This document shows positions 40,507 to 48,280 of a DNA stretch of 53,442 nt, one piece after another (position 1 is the first letter of the stretch; each line of letters begins with the position of its first letter). The notes under the pieces were generated by a model. The model was not told the DNA's origin, did not search any database, and was given only the letters and a program-made list of their open reading frames with translations. Position numbers and translations under genes: made by a program. The stretch is from JAICNG01 sp035249985. Its GTDB lineage: Bacteria > Gemmatimonadota > Gemmatimonadetes > Gemmatimonadales > Gemmatimonadaceae. The stretch lies in the NCBI GenBank assembly GCA_035249985.1, contig DATFFP010000038.1, positions 1 to 53,442 on the forward strand, written 5' to 3'.

Positions 40507-41153
40507 CCTCGGGTGGTCGCCACGGTGAAGTGAAGGTCTCTGACTCCCACCGGCCCGCTCTCCACGACCTTCATCCCTGAGGCGCTCAGCAGCTCGATCA
40601 CGCTATCGAGCGAGAGATGTCCACGCCGGTGGAGGTGACTGATGATTCCCTTGCGGTGTCGGCCCGGCATTCCGAAGTCCACCGCGAGCACACGTCCACC
40701 GGGCTTGAGAACGCGGCGAATCTCGCGCGCGCTCTGCTCGCGTGTCGCTCGAGGGAGATGATGCAGCATGAGGGTGCTGAGCACGACGTCGAAGTGGCGA
40801 TCAGGGAACGGAAGCGTCTCGACGACCGCGGTGCGGAAGGTGACGTCGATGCCCTGCTTCTTCGCCTTGCGATTGGCCCGGGCGATCATCTCCGGTGAGG
40901 CGTCGATGCCGTGGACGATCCCGCTAGGCCCTACGCGTCGTTTCGCGGCGATGGCGAGAGTTCCCGTCCCGCAGCCGACGTCGACCACAGACTCCCCCGG
41001 TTGCAGGCGCGCGAGCTCGACCAGTCGTTCGCGAAAGGAGCGCTCCCGGCCGAAGGTGAGCAGCCACACCATGAGGTCGTAGAAGCGCGCCGACGAGCGC
41101 ATCACCTGGCCTTTGGTGGCGGGCGCTGCGCTGTCGCTGACCGTCGTCGTCAT
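40503..41153 (-). CDS. Class I SAM-dependent methyltransferase (UbiE-like)
   Basis: A 216-residue enzyme. Motif I is VVDVGCGTGTLAIAAKRRVG, then IVHGIDASPEMIARA, PFPDRHFDVVLSTLMLHHLP (motif II region) and VLKPGGRVLAVDFG. The C-terminal part (SHLHRRGHLSLDSVIELLSASGM) resembles methyltransferases acting on small lipophilic acceptors. The substrate is unknown. It overlaps the frameshifted gene downstream by ATGA and begins 17 bases after the S41 protease gene ends, so the three may form one operon. Confidence 0.88.
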   Translation of the reverse strand: MTTTVSDSAAPATKGQVMRSSARFYDLMVWLLTFGRERSFRERLVELARLQPGESVVDVGCGTGTLAIAAKRRVGPSGIVHGIDASPEMIARANRKAKKQGIDVTFRTAVVETLPFPDRHFDVVLSTLMLHHLPRATREQSAREIRRVLKPGGRVLAVDFGMPGRHRKGIISHLHRRGHLSLDSVIELLSASGMKVVESGPVGVRDLHFTVATTRG

Positions 41154-41169
41154 TCGTCGCCTCGCGAGA

Positions 41170-42288
41170 TCATCGAATTTGTGTGTAGCCGCGCTTGATG
41201 TGCTCGATGGCGAATCGGATCGGATCCTGCTCGTCCTTCGGGATCAGCACCTGCGGCACGACCCCAGTCTTGTCGAGCGGACGCGCCGGAAGCCGACGCG
41301 AGCGCGTGGTCGCGGTGCCCAGACGACGGAGGCCGGACGGAAGCGTCGTGAAGGTGATGTTGCCGTAGTCGAGCATGCCGGCGGTGTGCTCCGTTCCAAA
41401 CACCGTCACCTTCTTGCTGTACATGGCGTCGATCACGAATTGCTCGCAGCTGCTTGCGCATCCACGGCCTGTGAGAACCGCCACGGCGCGCGGCATCGCA
41501 TAGACGGTGTCATAGCGTATGTGCCTCGCCTCGGCCTCGTGAAAGAAGGGTTTGCCCGTCGTCTCGTATCGCTGAATCGCGCTGCGCATCTCGGCCCTCA
41601 ATGTGGAGTCGATGTCGGGGGCGTCGAGGTACGGTCGCATGGCTGCGATGGTACGCGGTGTTATCCAGGTGTCGAATCCCTCCCGGGGGATCGGGTCCGT
41701 GTAAATGAGGTCCATGATGCTTCGGTACGCCGCCGTGGCTCCCCCGGAATTTCGGCGAAAATCGACAACGAGATAGGGAGTCGCGAGGAGCCGGGTTCGG
41801 TTGGTGTCGACGAGACTATCGATCGCCGGCGTGTAGCGCCGGTTGAGGTCGCGAACAGTGATGACCGCGGTGCTATCGTCGATGAACTGAATGGTCGGCC
41901 GCCGTGGATCGGCCGCGGGTGCACCGGTGGAGGTCGCTGGTGCCGTTGTCGCTTGACGCGGCTGCCAGAACTGGAAGTGGTGGTCGTGCTCCCGAAAGAG
42001 CGCCGTCCAGCGAGTGATCGTCGCGGTGCAGGCGGAATCGGTGGCGACGGTGCGGATCGCGCCGCGAACGCTGTCGGCGACCATCACGATGCGGGACCTG
42101 TTCTCGCGCATACGGTCCTGGTAGCCCGAGTAATCGCGTGTGACGATCGAGTAGAGTGTGTCGAAGTCGGTGACGCACGCAGTCGCTGCGGGTGAGAGGG
42201 AGGTTGCGACAGGGACCTGACTGCGCGGCTGCGCGGCGCACGCACATACGAGCAGCGCTGCCAGCGGGGTGAGAGCACGCGTCGGCAT
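41170..42288 (-). CDS. S41-family (tail-specific/CtpA-like) peptidase lipoprotein
   Basis: A 372-residue protein with a signal peptide and lipobox-like LLVCAC. The tail-specific protease core has LLATPYLVVDFRRNSGGATAAY and the nucleophile region LTGRGCASSCEQFVIDAM, with serine after the GCAS turn. No PDZ domain is seen; the N-terminal region is helical, as in tricorn-like or IRBP-type S41 members. It is expected in the periplasm. Possible operon partner of the methyltransferase 17 bases downstream. Confidence 0.85.
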   Translation of the reverse strand: MPTRALTPLAALLVCACAAQPRSQVPVATSLSPAATACVTDFDTLYSIVTRDYSGYQDRMRENRSRIVMVADSVRGAIRTVATDSACTATITRWTALFREHDHHFQFWQPRQATTAPATSTGAPAADPRRPTIQFIDDSTAVITVRDLNRRYTPAIDSLVDTNRTRLLATPYLVVDFRRNSGGATAAYRSIMDLIYTDPIPREGFDTWITPRTIAAMRPYLDAPDIDSTLRAEMRSAIQRYETTGKPFFHEAEARHIRYDTVYAMPRAVAVLTGRGCASSCEQFVIDAMYSKKVTVFGTEHTAGMLDYGNITFTTLPSGLRRLGTATTRSRRLPARPLDKTGVVPQVLIPKDEQDPIRFAIEHIKRGYTQIR

Positions 42289-42407
42289 GATCGAAGCCTC
42301 GGAATCGTGGTCGACGGATCTGGCGCGCCGAGGAGCGGCATACTGCGGGCCAACTCGAGGGGGTCCGTCCTGGCGCCGCGGCGCGCGGCCGTGTAATTCG
42401 GTGCCCC

Positions 42408-43943
42408 ATGAAGCTCGCCGCCCTCGTTCACACCTCCAACCTCGTCGCGGCCGCTTCGGGGCGGCTCGAGAAGACCTCGAAGCTCGCCGCGTTCCTCAAG
42501 GAGCTGACGGCCGACGAAGTTCCGATCGCGGTTGGGTTCTTCATCGGCTGGCCGCGGCAAGGGAAGATAGGCGTCGGGTGGGCGACGGTTGCCGACGCGA
42601 GCGCTGGCGAGCCCGCTCTGACGCCGGCGCTCGAGCTCATCGACGTCGATCGGACCTTCGACGCGTTGCAGGTCGTGAAAGGAAAGGGCTCGGCCGCCGA
42701 GCGGGCGCGTCTCGTCCGGGAGCTGTTCGCGCGCGCGACGCCTGACGAGCAACGATTTCTGTCGGCGCTCGTGATCGGCGAGGTGCGGCAGGGAGCGCTC
42801 GAGGGCGTGATGCTGGACGCGGTCGCCAAGGCGGCGGACGTCCCCGCGGCTCGTCTCCGGCGCGCGGTAATGCTCGCTGGCGATCTGGGTGTGGTTGCTG
42901 GAGCGGTCTGCAGCGGAGGCGAAGCGGCGTTGACGGCGCTCGCCGACTACAAGATCGAGCTCTTCCGCCCGGTTCAGCCAATGCTCGCCGACTCGGCGGA
43001 TGATGTTTCCGAGGCGTTAGGTATGGCTGGCGAGGCGACGGTGGAATGGAAGCTCGATGGGGCGCGCATCCAGGTGCATCGCGCCGGCGATCGTGTGGCG
43101 GTGTACACGCGCAATCTGAACGACGTCACGAGCCGAGTGCCGGAGGTGGTGGAGGCGGTGCTCGCGTTTGGCGCGACGGAGCTGATTCTGGACGGCGAGG
43201 TCATCGCGCTCGCGGCGGGTGGGAGACCGCGGTCGTTTCAGGACACGATGCAGCGGTTTGGCCGGAAGCTCAACGTCGAGGCGTTGCGCGCCCAGTTGCC
43301 GCTGACGCCGTTCTTCTTCGACGTATTGCTGCACGATGGCGAGGAGGTGCTCGACCGGCCGCTGTCCTCCCGCCTCGAGCTACTCGAGGCGATCGTCCCG
43401 CCTGCCTATCGAGTCCCTCGGCTCATTGGGACGTCTGACGAGGATGCGAAACGGTTCCAGGCGGACACGGTGGAGCGCGGGCACGAAGGTGTGATGGTGA
43501 AGTCGCTGGCGGCGCCGTACGCGGCCGGGCGGCGCGGCTCGGCCTGGATCAAGGTGAAGACGGCGAAGACGCTCGATCTCGTCGTGCTCGCGGTCGAGTG
43601 GGGCTCGGGGCGGCGCGAGGGGTGGCTGAGCAATCTGCACCTCGGCGCGCGCGATCCGGCGACGGGCGGCTTCGTCATGCTCGGCAAGACGTTCAAGGGG
43701 ATGACGGACGAGCTGCTCCAGTGGCAGACGACAGAGCTGCTCGCGCGTGAGACGCATCGCGATGGTCATGTGGTGTACGTGCGCCCGGAGCTCATCGTCG
43801 AGATCGCGTTCAACGAGGTCCAGAAGAGCCCGCACTATCCAGGCGGAGTCGCGCTGCGGTTTGCGCGCGTGAAGGGGTATCGACCAGACAAGCACGCGAG
43901 CGAGGCCGACACGATCGACGCCGTTCGTTCGTTCCTTGTCTGA
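42408..43943 (+). CDS. ATP-dependent DNA ligase (LigB/archaeal type)
   Basis: A 511-residue ligase. The N-terminal alpha-helical DNA-binding domain (about 1-190) precedes the nucleotidyltransferase domain, with adenylation lysine in VEWKLDGARIQVHR, then TELILDGEVIAL, motif IV EGVMVKSLAAPYAAG and motif V AWIKVKTAKTLDLVV. An OB domain ends the protein (VEIAFNEVQKSPHYPGG). It seals nicks using ATP. There is no Ku, LigD polymerase or Lhr helicase gene beside it, so it acts alone or in repair rather than in a classic NHEJ operon. Its stop is one base from the end of the convergent propeller gene. Confidence 0.93.
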   Translation: MKLAALVHTSNLVAAASGRLEKTSKLAAFLKELTADEVPIAVGFFIGWPRQGKIGVGWATVADASAGEPALTPALELIDVDRTFDALQVVKGKGSAAERARLVRELFARATPDEQRFLSALVIGEVRQGALEGVMLDAVAKAADVPAARLRRAVMLAGDLGVVAGAVCSGGEAALTALADYKIELFRPVQPMLADSADDVSEALGMAGEATVEWKLDGARIQVHRAGDRVAVYTRNLNDVTSRVPEVVEAVLAFGATELILDGEVIALAAGGRPRSFQDTMQRFGRKLNVEALRAQLPLTPFFFDVLLHDGEEVLDRPLSSRLELLEAIVPPAYRVPRLIGTSDEDAKRFQADTVERGHEGVMVKSLAAPYAAGRRGSAWIKVKTAKTLDLVVLAVEWGSGRREGWLSNLHLGARDPATGGFVMLGKTFKGMTDELLQWQTTELLARETHRDGHVVYVRPELIVEIAFNEVQKSPHYPGGVALRFARVKGYRPDKHASEADTIDAVRSFLV

Positions 43944-43944
43944 A

Positions 43945-44838
43945 TCACCATGACGGCCTGTAGTTGATGCCAGGCTGGTTGGTGATGTTCCGCGGATCCG
44001 AACCGTCGGCATTCATCACGTAGATGTCGAAGTTCTGCTCGACATCGTGAGCGAATGCGATGCGACGGCCGTCGGGCGACCACGCTGGAACGAAGTCGAT
44101 CCCCGCCGTCCATTGCGTAAGGCGGGCCTGATTGCTTCCGTCGCCGTCCATCACCCAGATGCTCTGGTGCGCCGTCTCCCCGTCGAGGACATAGCGCCGG
44201 AACGCGATCTTCGAGCCGTCGGGCGACCACGCGGGATCCGCGTCCACGGCGTTCTCCGGTCTATTGACATAGTCCAGCCGTGAGCCGTCGGCGCTCGTGA
44301 TTCCTATGGTGCGGAGCCCCGCGAACGCGATCCGTCCGCCATCGGGGGACCACGCCGGGATGGTAGCGACGATCCCGGTTGGCGTCACCTGTCGCAGCCG
44401 CCGGGTCGCGATGTCGATCACCCAGATCTCGGCGCCACCCGCCATGTTGCCCTGAAACGCGATGCTTCGACCATCCGGCGACCAGCTCGGAAATTCGGCA
44501 TGCATCGACTCGCTTTGCAGTGCCCGGACGTTCGAGCCATCGCCGTTCATGATGTAGAGTCCCGCCGGTGGCCGGAACGAGAAGAAGGCGATCTGGCTAC
44601 CGTCCGGCGACCACGTGGGGTGCTGATCGCTGTAGGGCGAATGGGTCAGTCGGACGAGACCAGAACCGTCAGCGTGCATCCGGTAGATCTCGCGGTCGCC
44701 GCTGCGATCGCTTTCGAACACGATGTCGCCGTTCCGCGATGCATACAGAGGACCGGTGTAGTCGCCACACCCAGCGAGAAACAGAACACAACCAGCTACG
44801 ACGCGAACGGTCAGCGAAGTGGAATGCAACGGCCGCAC
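43945..44838 (-). CDS. PD40/TolB-like propeller lipoprotein
   Basis: A 297-residue lipoprotein (VLFLAGCGD lipobox) with about six PD40 repeats of the form PxWSPDGxxIAFxS and IWVMDGDGSN. That is enough for one six-bladed propeller filling the whole protein. It is a shorter relative of the protein at 17947-19650. It probably binds a partner at the outer or inner membrane periplasmic face. A regular PD40 array without TolB's N-terminal domain means that it is not TolB itself. Confidence 0.87.
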   Translation of the reverse strand: MRPLHSTSLTVRVVAGCVLFLAGCGDYTGPLYASRNGDIVFESDRSGDREIYRMHADGSGLVRLTHSPYSDQHPTWSPDGSQIAFFSFRPPAGLYIMNGDGSNVRALQSESMHAEFPSWSPDGRSIAFQGNMAGGAEIWVIDIATRRLRQVTPTGIVATIPAWSPDGGRIAFAGLRTIGITSADGSRLDYVNRPENAVDADPAWSPDGSKIAFRRYVLDGETAHQSIWVMDGDGSNQARLTQWTAGIDFVPAWSPDGRRIAFAHDVEQNFDIYVMNADGSDPRNITNQPGINYRPSW

Positions 44839-45017
44839 AACTCCTCCAATGGGAAAGGGCGCGGAACCTAACGTGGGGGCTGCCCTGGGGACCTCCTTAG
44901 GGACGAGATGACCGACGGCCAGGCAACGGGAATACGCACTCCAGTCGTGACGACTCCTCTCGCCGTGTAGTCAATGAGAGGCGCGTGTGGGGGTTATCGT
45001 CATCTCCGGGGAGCGTT

Positions 45018-45950
45018 ATGCGGCATGCAGTTTCCGGTCTCGTATTTTCCGCGGCTCTGGCGGCCATGCTTTGCGGAGCGATCGACGCGACGGCGCAGAC
45101 ACTCGTGCGCGATACCGTCTCCGGAGACTACGTCCTGAGGTTCCCGTGGGCTGACAGCGTAGTCGAGGTGGGAGTGGAGGCCGGCGACCAGGTGGAGCCC
45201 AGCTTCGACGCGACCGTCGATTCCAGCGGCCGCGCGTGGGCCTACCGGTACGTATTGCGCAACGCGCCAAGCGCGAAGCGGGCAATCGGATATCTCCAGT
45301 TCCCCTGCCCACCGCAGGATTCACTGCGGCGTTTTGAAGCGCCGCGTCACCGTGTCGCTCGCTCCCAGGCGTCCGGCGGTTCCGTCATGTGTGAGTTCAT
45401 CATCGCTCTCTCAGACGAGGATCGCGTTTGGCCGGGCGACAGCCTCGCGGGCTTCGTCGCTTTCTCCGCGTATCTCCCCGGGATCGTCGAGGCCAGTGTC
45501 AACGCGGCGACCAGGTCGGTGGCGTTAGACGAAGAGATGTGGGAGATCCCCGGGATCAGTGGGTTGATCGAACGGGCCAACGGCGAGGATTATGAGACCG
45601 GTGGTGGGAAGCGTATCTCTGTCGTTGCACCCCTACGCAGCGCCGCCGCGCTCGAGGATCCCGCGGCGTTGGCGCTGCTCGAGGCCGACCGAGCTGCGAG
45701 CTGCGAGCGGCTGCAATGGATCCGCGCTGACGTCGTGTGTTCGACGCTGGCGACACAGCTCGCCGTGGCGCGGCGCGCGGTTCAGAACGGCAACCGCACG
45801 GCGGCGGCTGCCGCACTCGACAGGTTTATCGCCGTGTTGACCGCCCATCGAGGAAAAGCAGTCAACACAAACGCCTACAGCCTGCTCGCGACCAACGCTC
45901 GTTTCGCTCGATCACACATCGCAGCGCAGCAACGCTCAACGCCGGAGTAG
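45018..45950 (+). CDS. Secreted protein of unknown function with FIMAH-like C-terminus
   Basis: A 310-residue protein. The ATG at 45018 gives a signal peptide (VFSAALAAMLCGAIDATAQ). A beta-rich region follows (about 25-190, with RYVLRNAPSAKRAIGYLQF). The C-terminal helices (LATQLAVARRAVQNGNRTAA, ALDRFIAVLTAHRGKAV) resemble the FIMAH/FIVAR-type helical domain of secreted proteins. The function is unknown. It lies tail to tail with the cupin gene, two bases apart. Confidence 0.75.
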   Translation: MRHAVSGLVFSAALAAMLCGAIDATAQTLVRDTVSGDYVLRFPWADSVVEVGVEAGDQVEPSFDATVDSSGRAWAYRYVLRNAPSAKRAIGYLQFPCPPQDSLRRFEAPRHRVARSQASGGSVMCEFIIALSDEDRVWPGDSLAGFVAFSAYLPGIVEASVNAATRSVALDEEMWEIPGISGLIERANGEDYETGGGKRISVVAPLRSAAALEDPAALALLEADRAASCERLQWIRADVVCSTLATQLAVARRAVQNGNRTAAAAALDRFIAVLTAHRGKAVNTNAYSLLATNARFARSHIAAQQRSTPE

Positions 45951-45952
45951 CC

Positions 45953-46327
45953 TCAGCCGTCACCCGTCGGCGTGACGGTGCCACCCTCCACCATGAGCAT
46001 GGCCGTGCGAACGGGGGCCCGCGTCCGGTGCACAACCCCCTTGGGAATGGTGAACCCCTGCTTCGGCAGGAGCTCCACGCTGCGGTCCTCGAGATCGATG
46101 ATGAGCCGGCCATCGACGACGAAGAAGAACTCATCTTCATTGTCGTGCTTGTGCCAGTGAAACTCGCCCTGTACGACGCCGAGCCTCACGACGCAGTCGT
46201 TCACCCGGCATAGCGTCTGGTTGAACCAGTCGTCGGTGACGCTCTGGCGAATCTTGTCGACGTCGATGAGCGACAGGAATCCGAACGCGACGTTGTCATG
46301 GATCGTGTACGGAGTGGGAGCTGTCAT
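45953..46327 (-). CDS. Cupin-domain protein
   Basis: A 124-residue single-cupin protein. The ATG at 46327 is chosen for the GGAGG upstream and because the longer frame begins with non-conserved sequence. Cupin motif 1 is HWHKHDNEDEFFFVVDGRLII (two His and a Glu for metal); motif 2 is FTIPKGVVHRTRAP. It probably binds a divalent metal. Small cupins act as isomerases, dioxygenases or sugar-binding proteins; which one is not indicated. Confidence 0.88.
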   Translation of the reverse strand: MTAPTPYTIHDNVAFGFLSLIDVDKIRQSVTDDWFNQTLCRVNDCVVRLGVVQGEFHWHKHDNEDEFFFVVDGRLIIDLEDRSVELLPKQGFTIPKGVVHRTRAPVRTAMLMVEGGTVTPTGDG

Positions 46328-46513
46328 TCGATGTCCTCCGGTGCTGAGAGATCTCGAGGTGGTGGAACCGCGGATGGCTGCAGCCGCTCCTGGCCGCAAC
46401 TCTGCATCGCGTGAGTGTAACCAAAGAACCTCGGGAGCTTCATCCCCGAAGGGAGCCTTCAATGCGCGATGATGCATCTGCGGCCATCTTCAGTTCCATA
46501 GCCCTTCCAATGC

Positions 46514-47173
46514 TCACTCAGAGACGGAAACGTACGCCCGCACGGGAAACGTTCCCATCCCTCTGACCTTCACCGGTACCGCGGAGAAGCGCCCGCCATC
46601 GTCGGGCACCGTGGCTAGTCCACGCATGTGCTCGCAAACCGGAATGTCTCTGCCGAGGAGGATCGTGTGAACCGGGCGCTCACCGGTGGAGATGCTGTCG
46701 ATGTTGAGCGAGTCGATTCCCACCAGCACGGCACCGGCCTTCACGAGCCACTCGGCCGCGCGCGCGGTCAGATGAGGATGCCCTTCGAAGTACGTCTCCG
46801 TCCCGAAGTGGCGATCCCAATTCGTGTGAAAGAGGACGGCGCGTCCTTTCACTTTCGCGGCTGGTAGCGGGACGTCGTCGATCGACGTCGTTCCCGCCGG
46901 AACGCGCACCACCAGACACTCGAGATCCGCAACCGACTCCAGCGGCAGCTCGGCGAGATCCTTTCCGTTCTCATAGCGATGAAAGGGGCTGTCGACGTAC
47001 GTGCCGGTGTTCGCGACCATCTCGATCTTCCCGATCTGGAACTCGGTTCCCGGCGCATACTTCGCGCGCGAGGCCTCGCGGCTCATCCAGTCGCAGATCA
47101 TCGGCGCAGGAAGGCCCGGGTAGGTGATCATCCCATGCTCGACGGTGTGGCTCACATCGATCAGTCGTCTCAT
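46514..47173 (-). CDS. Cyclase-family (kynurenine formamidase-like) hydrolase
   Basis: A 219-residue protein of the metal-dependent cyclase / KynB / isatin hydrolase family: MRRLIDVSHTVEHGMITYPG, KIEMVANTGTYVDSPFHRY and VLVGIDSLNIDS. The usual metal motif HxGTHxDxPxH reads NTGTYVDSPFH, so two histidines are replaced and the metal site may differ. It starts 19 bases after the LysR gene on the same strand, suggesting a two-gene operon. With an amino-acid decarboxylase gene divergent from the regulator, a role in aromatic amino acid or N-formyl compound breakdown is possible but unproven. Confidence 0.82.
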   Translation of the reverse strand: MRRLIDVSHTVEHGMITYPGLPAPMICDWMSREASRAKYAPGTEFQIGKIEMVANTGTYVDSPFHRYENGKDLAELPLESVADLECLVVRVPAGTTSIDDVPLPAAKVKGRAVLFHTNWDRHFGTETYFEGHPHLTARAAEWLVKAGAVLVGIDSLNIDSISTGERPVHTILLGRDIPVCEHMRGLATVPDDGGRFSAVPVKVRGMGTFPVRAYVSVSE

Positions 47174-47191
47174 GACAGGAAGGTGAATGAG

Positions 47192-48127
47192 TCAGGCAAG
47201 GCGCAGCGGCTGCTCCTTGCCGTGCGAACGTTCCTCGAGGAGCGCGCCCGACAAGAGCGCCACGAACGCGTTCTCGAAGCGCGGGTGAAGCCCGCCAATG
47301 CGCCGCGCCGCGCTCCAGCGACGTCGCGCGCCCGGTGCATCGAGAGGAACGGCGACGAGCTCGCCGGACGCGAGCTGCGGCGCGACGGCCCATCGCGCCA
47401 GAATCGAGAGGCCGAGGTTGGCACGGACGAGCTCGAGGATTGCCTCGGTGAGCGGGACGCGGGAGAGCTTTGCGGGCACGACAGCGTTAGGTCCCAGGAT
47501 GTGACGCTGCACGAAGCTCTCGGACGGCGAAATGTCGTACAGGATGAGGTGTTGCCCGGTCAATTCCCTGGGATGCACGAGCGCCGACTTCGCGAGCGGA
47601 TGGCTCGGCGACATCACCGCCACGAGATCATCGTCGAACAAAAATGTGTACTGCAACGATCCCGCATCGATGTGGTCATAGACGATCGCCACATCGACGC
47701 GTGCATCGCTCACGGCCTCGTGCGGCGACCGCGTCGCTTCCGGGACGATGTGAATGGTGACGTCGGGCCATTCCTTGGCGAAGTCGGCGATGATGCGCGG
47801 CAGCCAGTGGTAGCAGGTATAGCACTGCGTCGTTATCCGGATCGTGCCCGCGGCCGACGCGTGGTCACCAGCGCGAAAGGCCGTCTCCATCTGGTCGAGA
47901 TCGGCGAGCACCCGCTGCGCGACGGCGAGGAGTGACGCGCCGGCGTCGGTTGGGACCATGCGCCGGTCCTCCCGCCGAAAGAGTGGAGTGCGAAGCCGCG
48001 TCTCGAGATCGCGGAGCTGATGACTGAGCGCGGACGGAGTGAGGTGCAGTCGCCGCGCGGCGCGCGCGAGCGTGCCGGTGTCGACGATCGCGACGACGAG
48101 ACGAAGGTGACGGATTTCGATGTTCAC
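47192..48127 (-). CDS. LysR-family regulator (MetR-like)
   Basis: A 311-residue LysR regulator. The GTG at 48127 (GGAG upstream) is chosen because the wHTH then starts at the N-terminus (NIEIRHLRLVVAIVDTGTL, recognition helix LTPSALSHQLRDLE). The effector domain begins TIRITTQCYTCYHWLP, which resembles the homocysteine-binding start of MetR. A site matching the MetR consensus lies in the divergent gap at 48213-48225. It should regulate itself and the divergent PLP decarboxylase. The cyclase-family gene follows on its own strand. Confidence 0.88.
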   Translation of the reverse strand: MNIEIRHLRLVVAIVDTGTLARAARRLHLTPSALSHQLRDLETRLRTPLFRREDRRMVPTDAGASLLAVAQRVLADLDQMETAFRAGDHASAAGTIRITTQCYTCYHWLPRIIADFAKEWPDVTIHIVPEATRSPHEAVSDARVDVAIVYDHIDAGSLQYTFLFDDDLVAVMSPSHPLAKSALVHPRELTGQHLILYDISPSESFVQRHILGPNAVVPAKLSRVPLTEAILELVRANLGLSILARWAVAPQLASGELVAVPLDAPGARRRWSAARRIGGLHPRFENAFVALLSGALLEERSHGKEQPLRLA

Positions 48128-48185
48128 AGGGTCGCTCCACGCGGGGAATCGCCCTTCGAAGTGTGCATGGCGGCGCTCGCTCACA

Positions 48186-48225
48186 CAACCTGAGCAGGTT
48201 GCACACGTGAGTTGAACGAATTTCA
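48186..48225. promoter_or_regulatory. MetR-type box and adjacent palindrome in divergent promoter
   Basis: TGAACGAATTTCA (48213-48225) fits the MetR consensus TGAANN(A/T)NNTTCA exactly. Just upstream, CAACCTG-AG-CAGGTTG (48186-48201) is a perfect inverted repeat. Both lie between the regulator start (48127) and the decarboxylase start (48281), where a LysR regulator would bind to control both. Confidence 0.65.
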
Positions 48226-48280
48226 CCGCCATCCGCTCGTTTATTGACGCAGCTTGTGCGTAACCCCATCCCGTCTGCCA

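Noticed and set aside
42408..43943. DNA ligase as part of an NHEJ or phage locus
   Set aside because: No Ku, LigD polymerase/nuclease, phage or mobile genes are near; it looks like a stand-alone chromosomal ligase.
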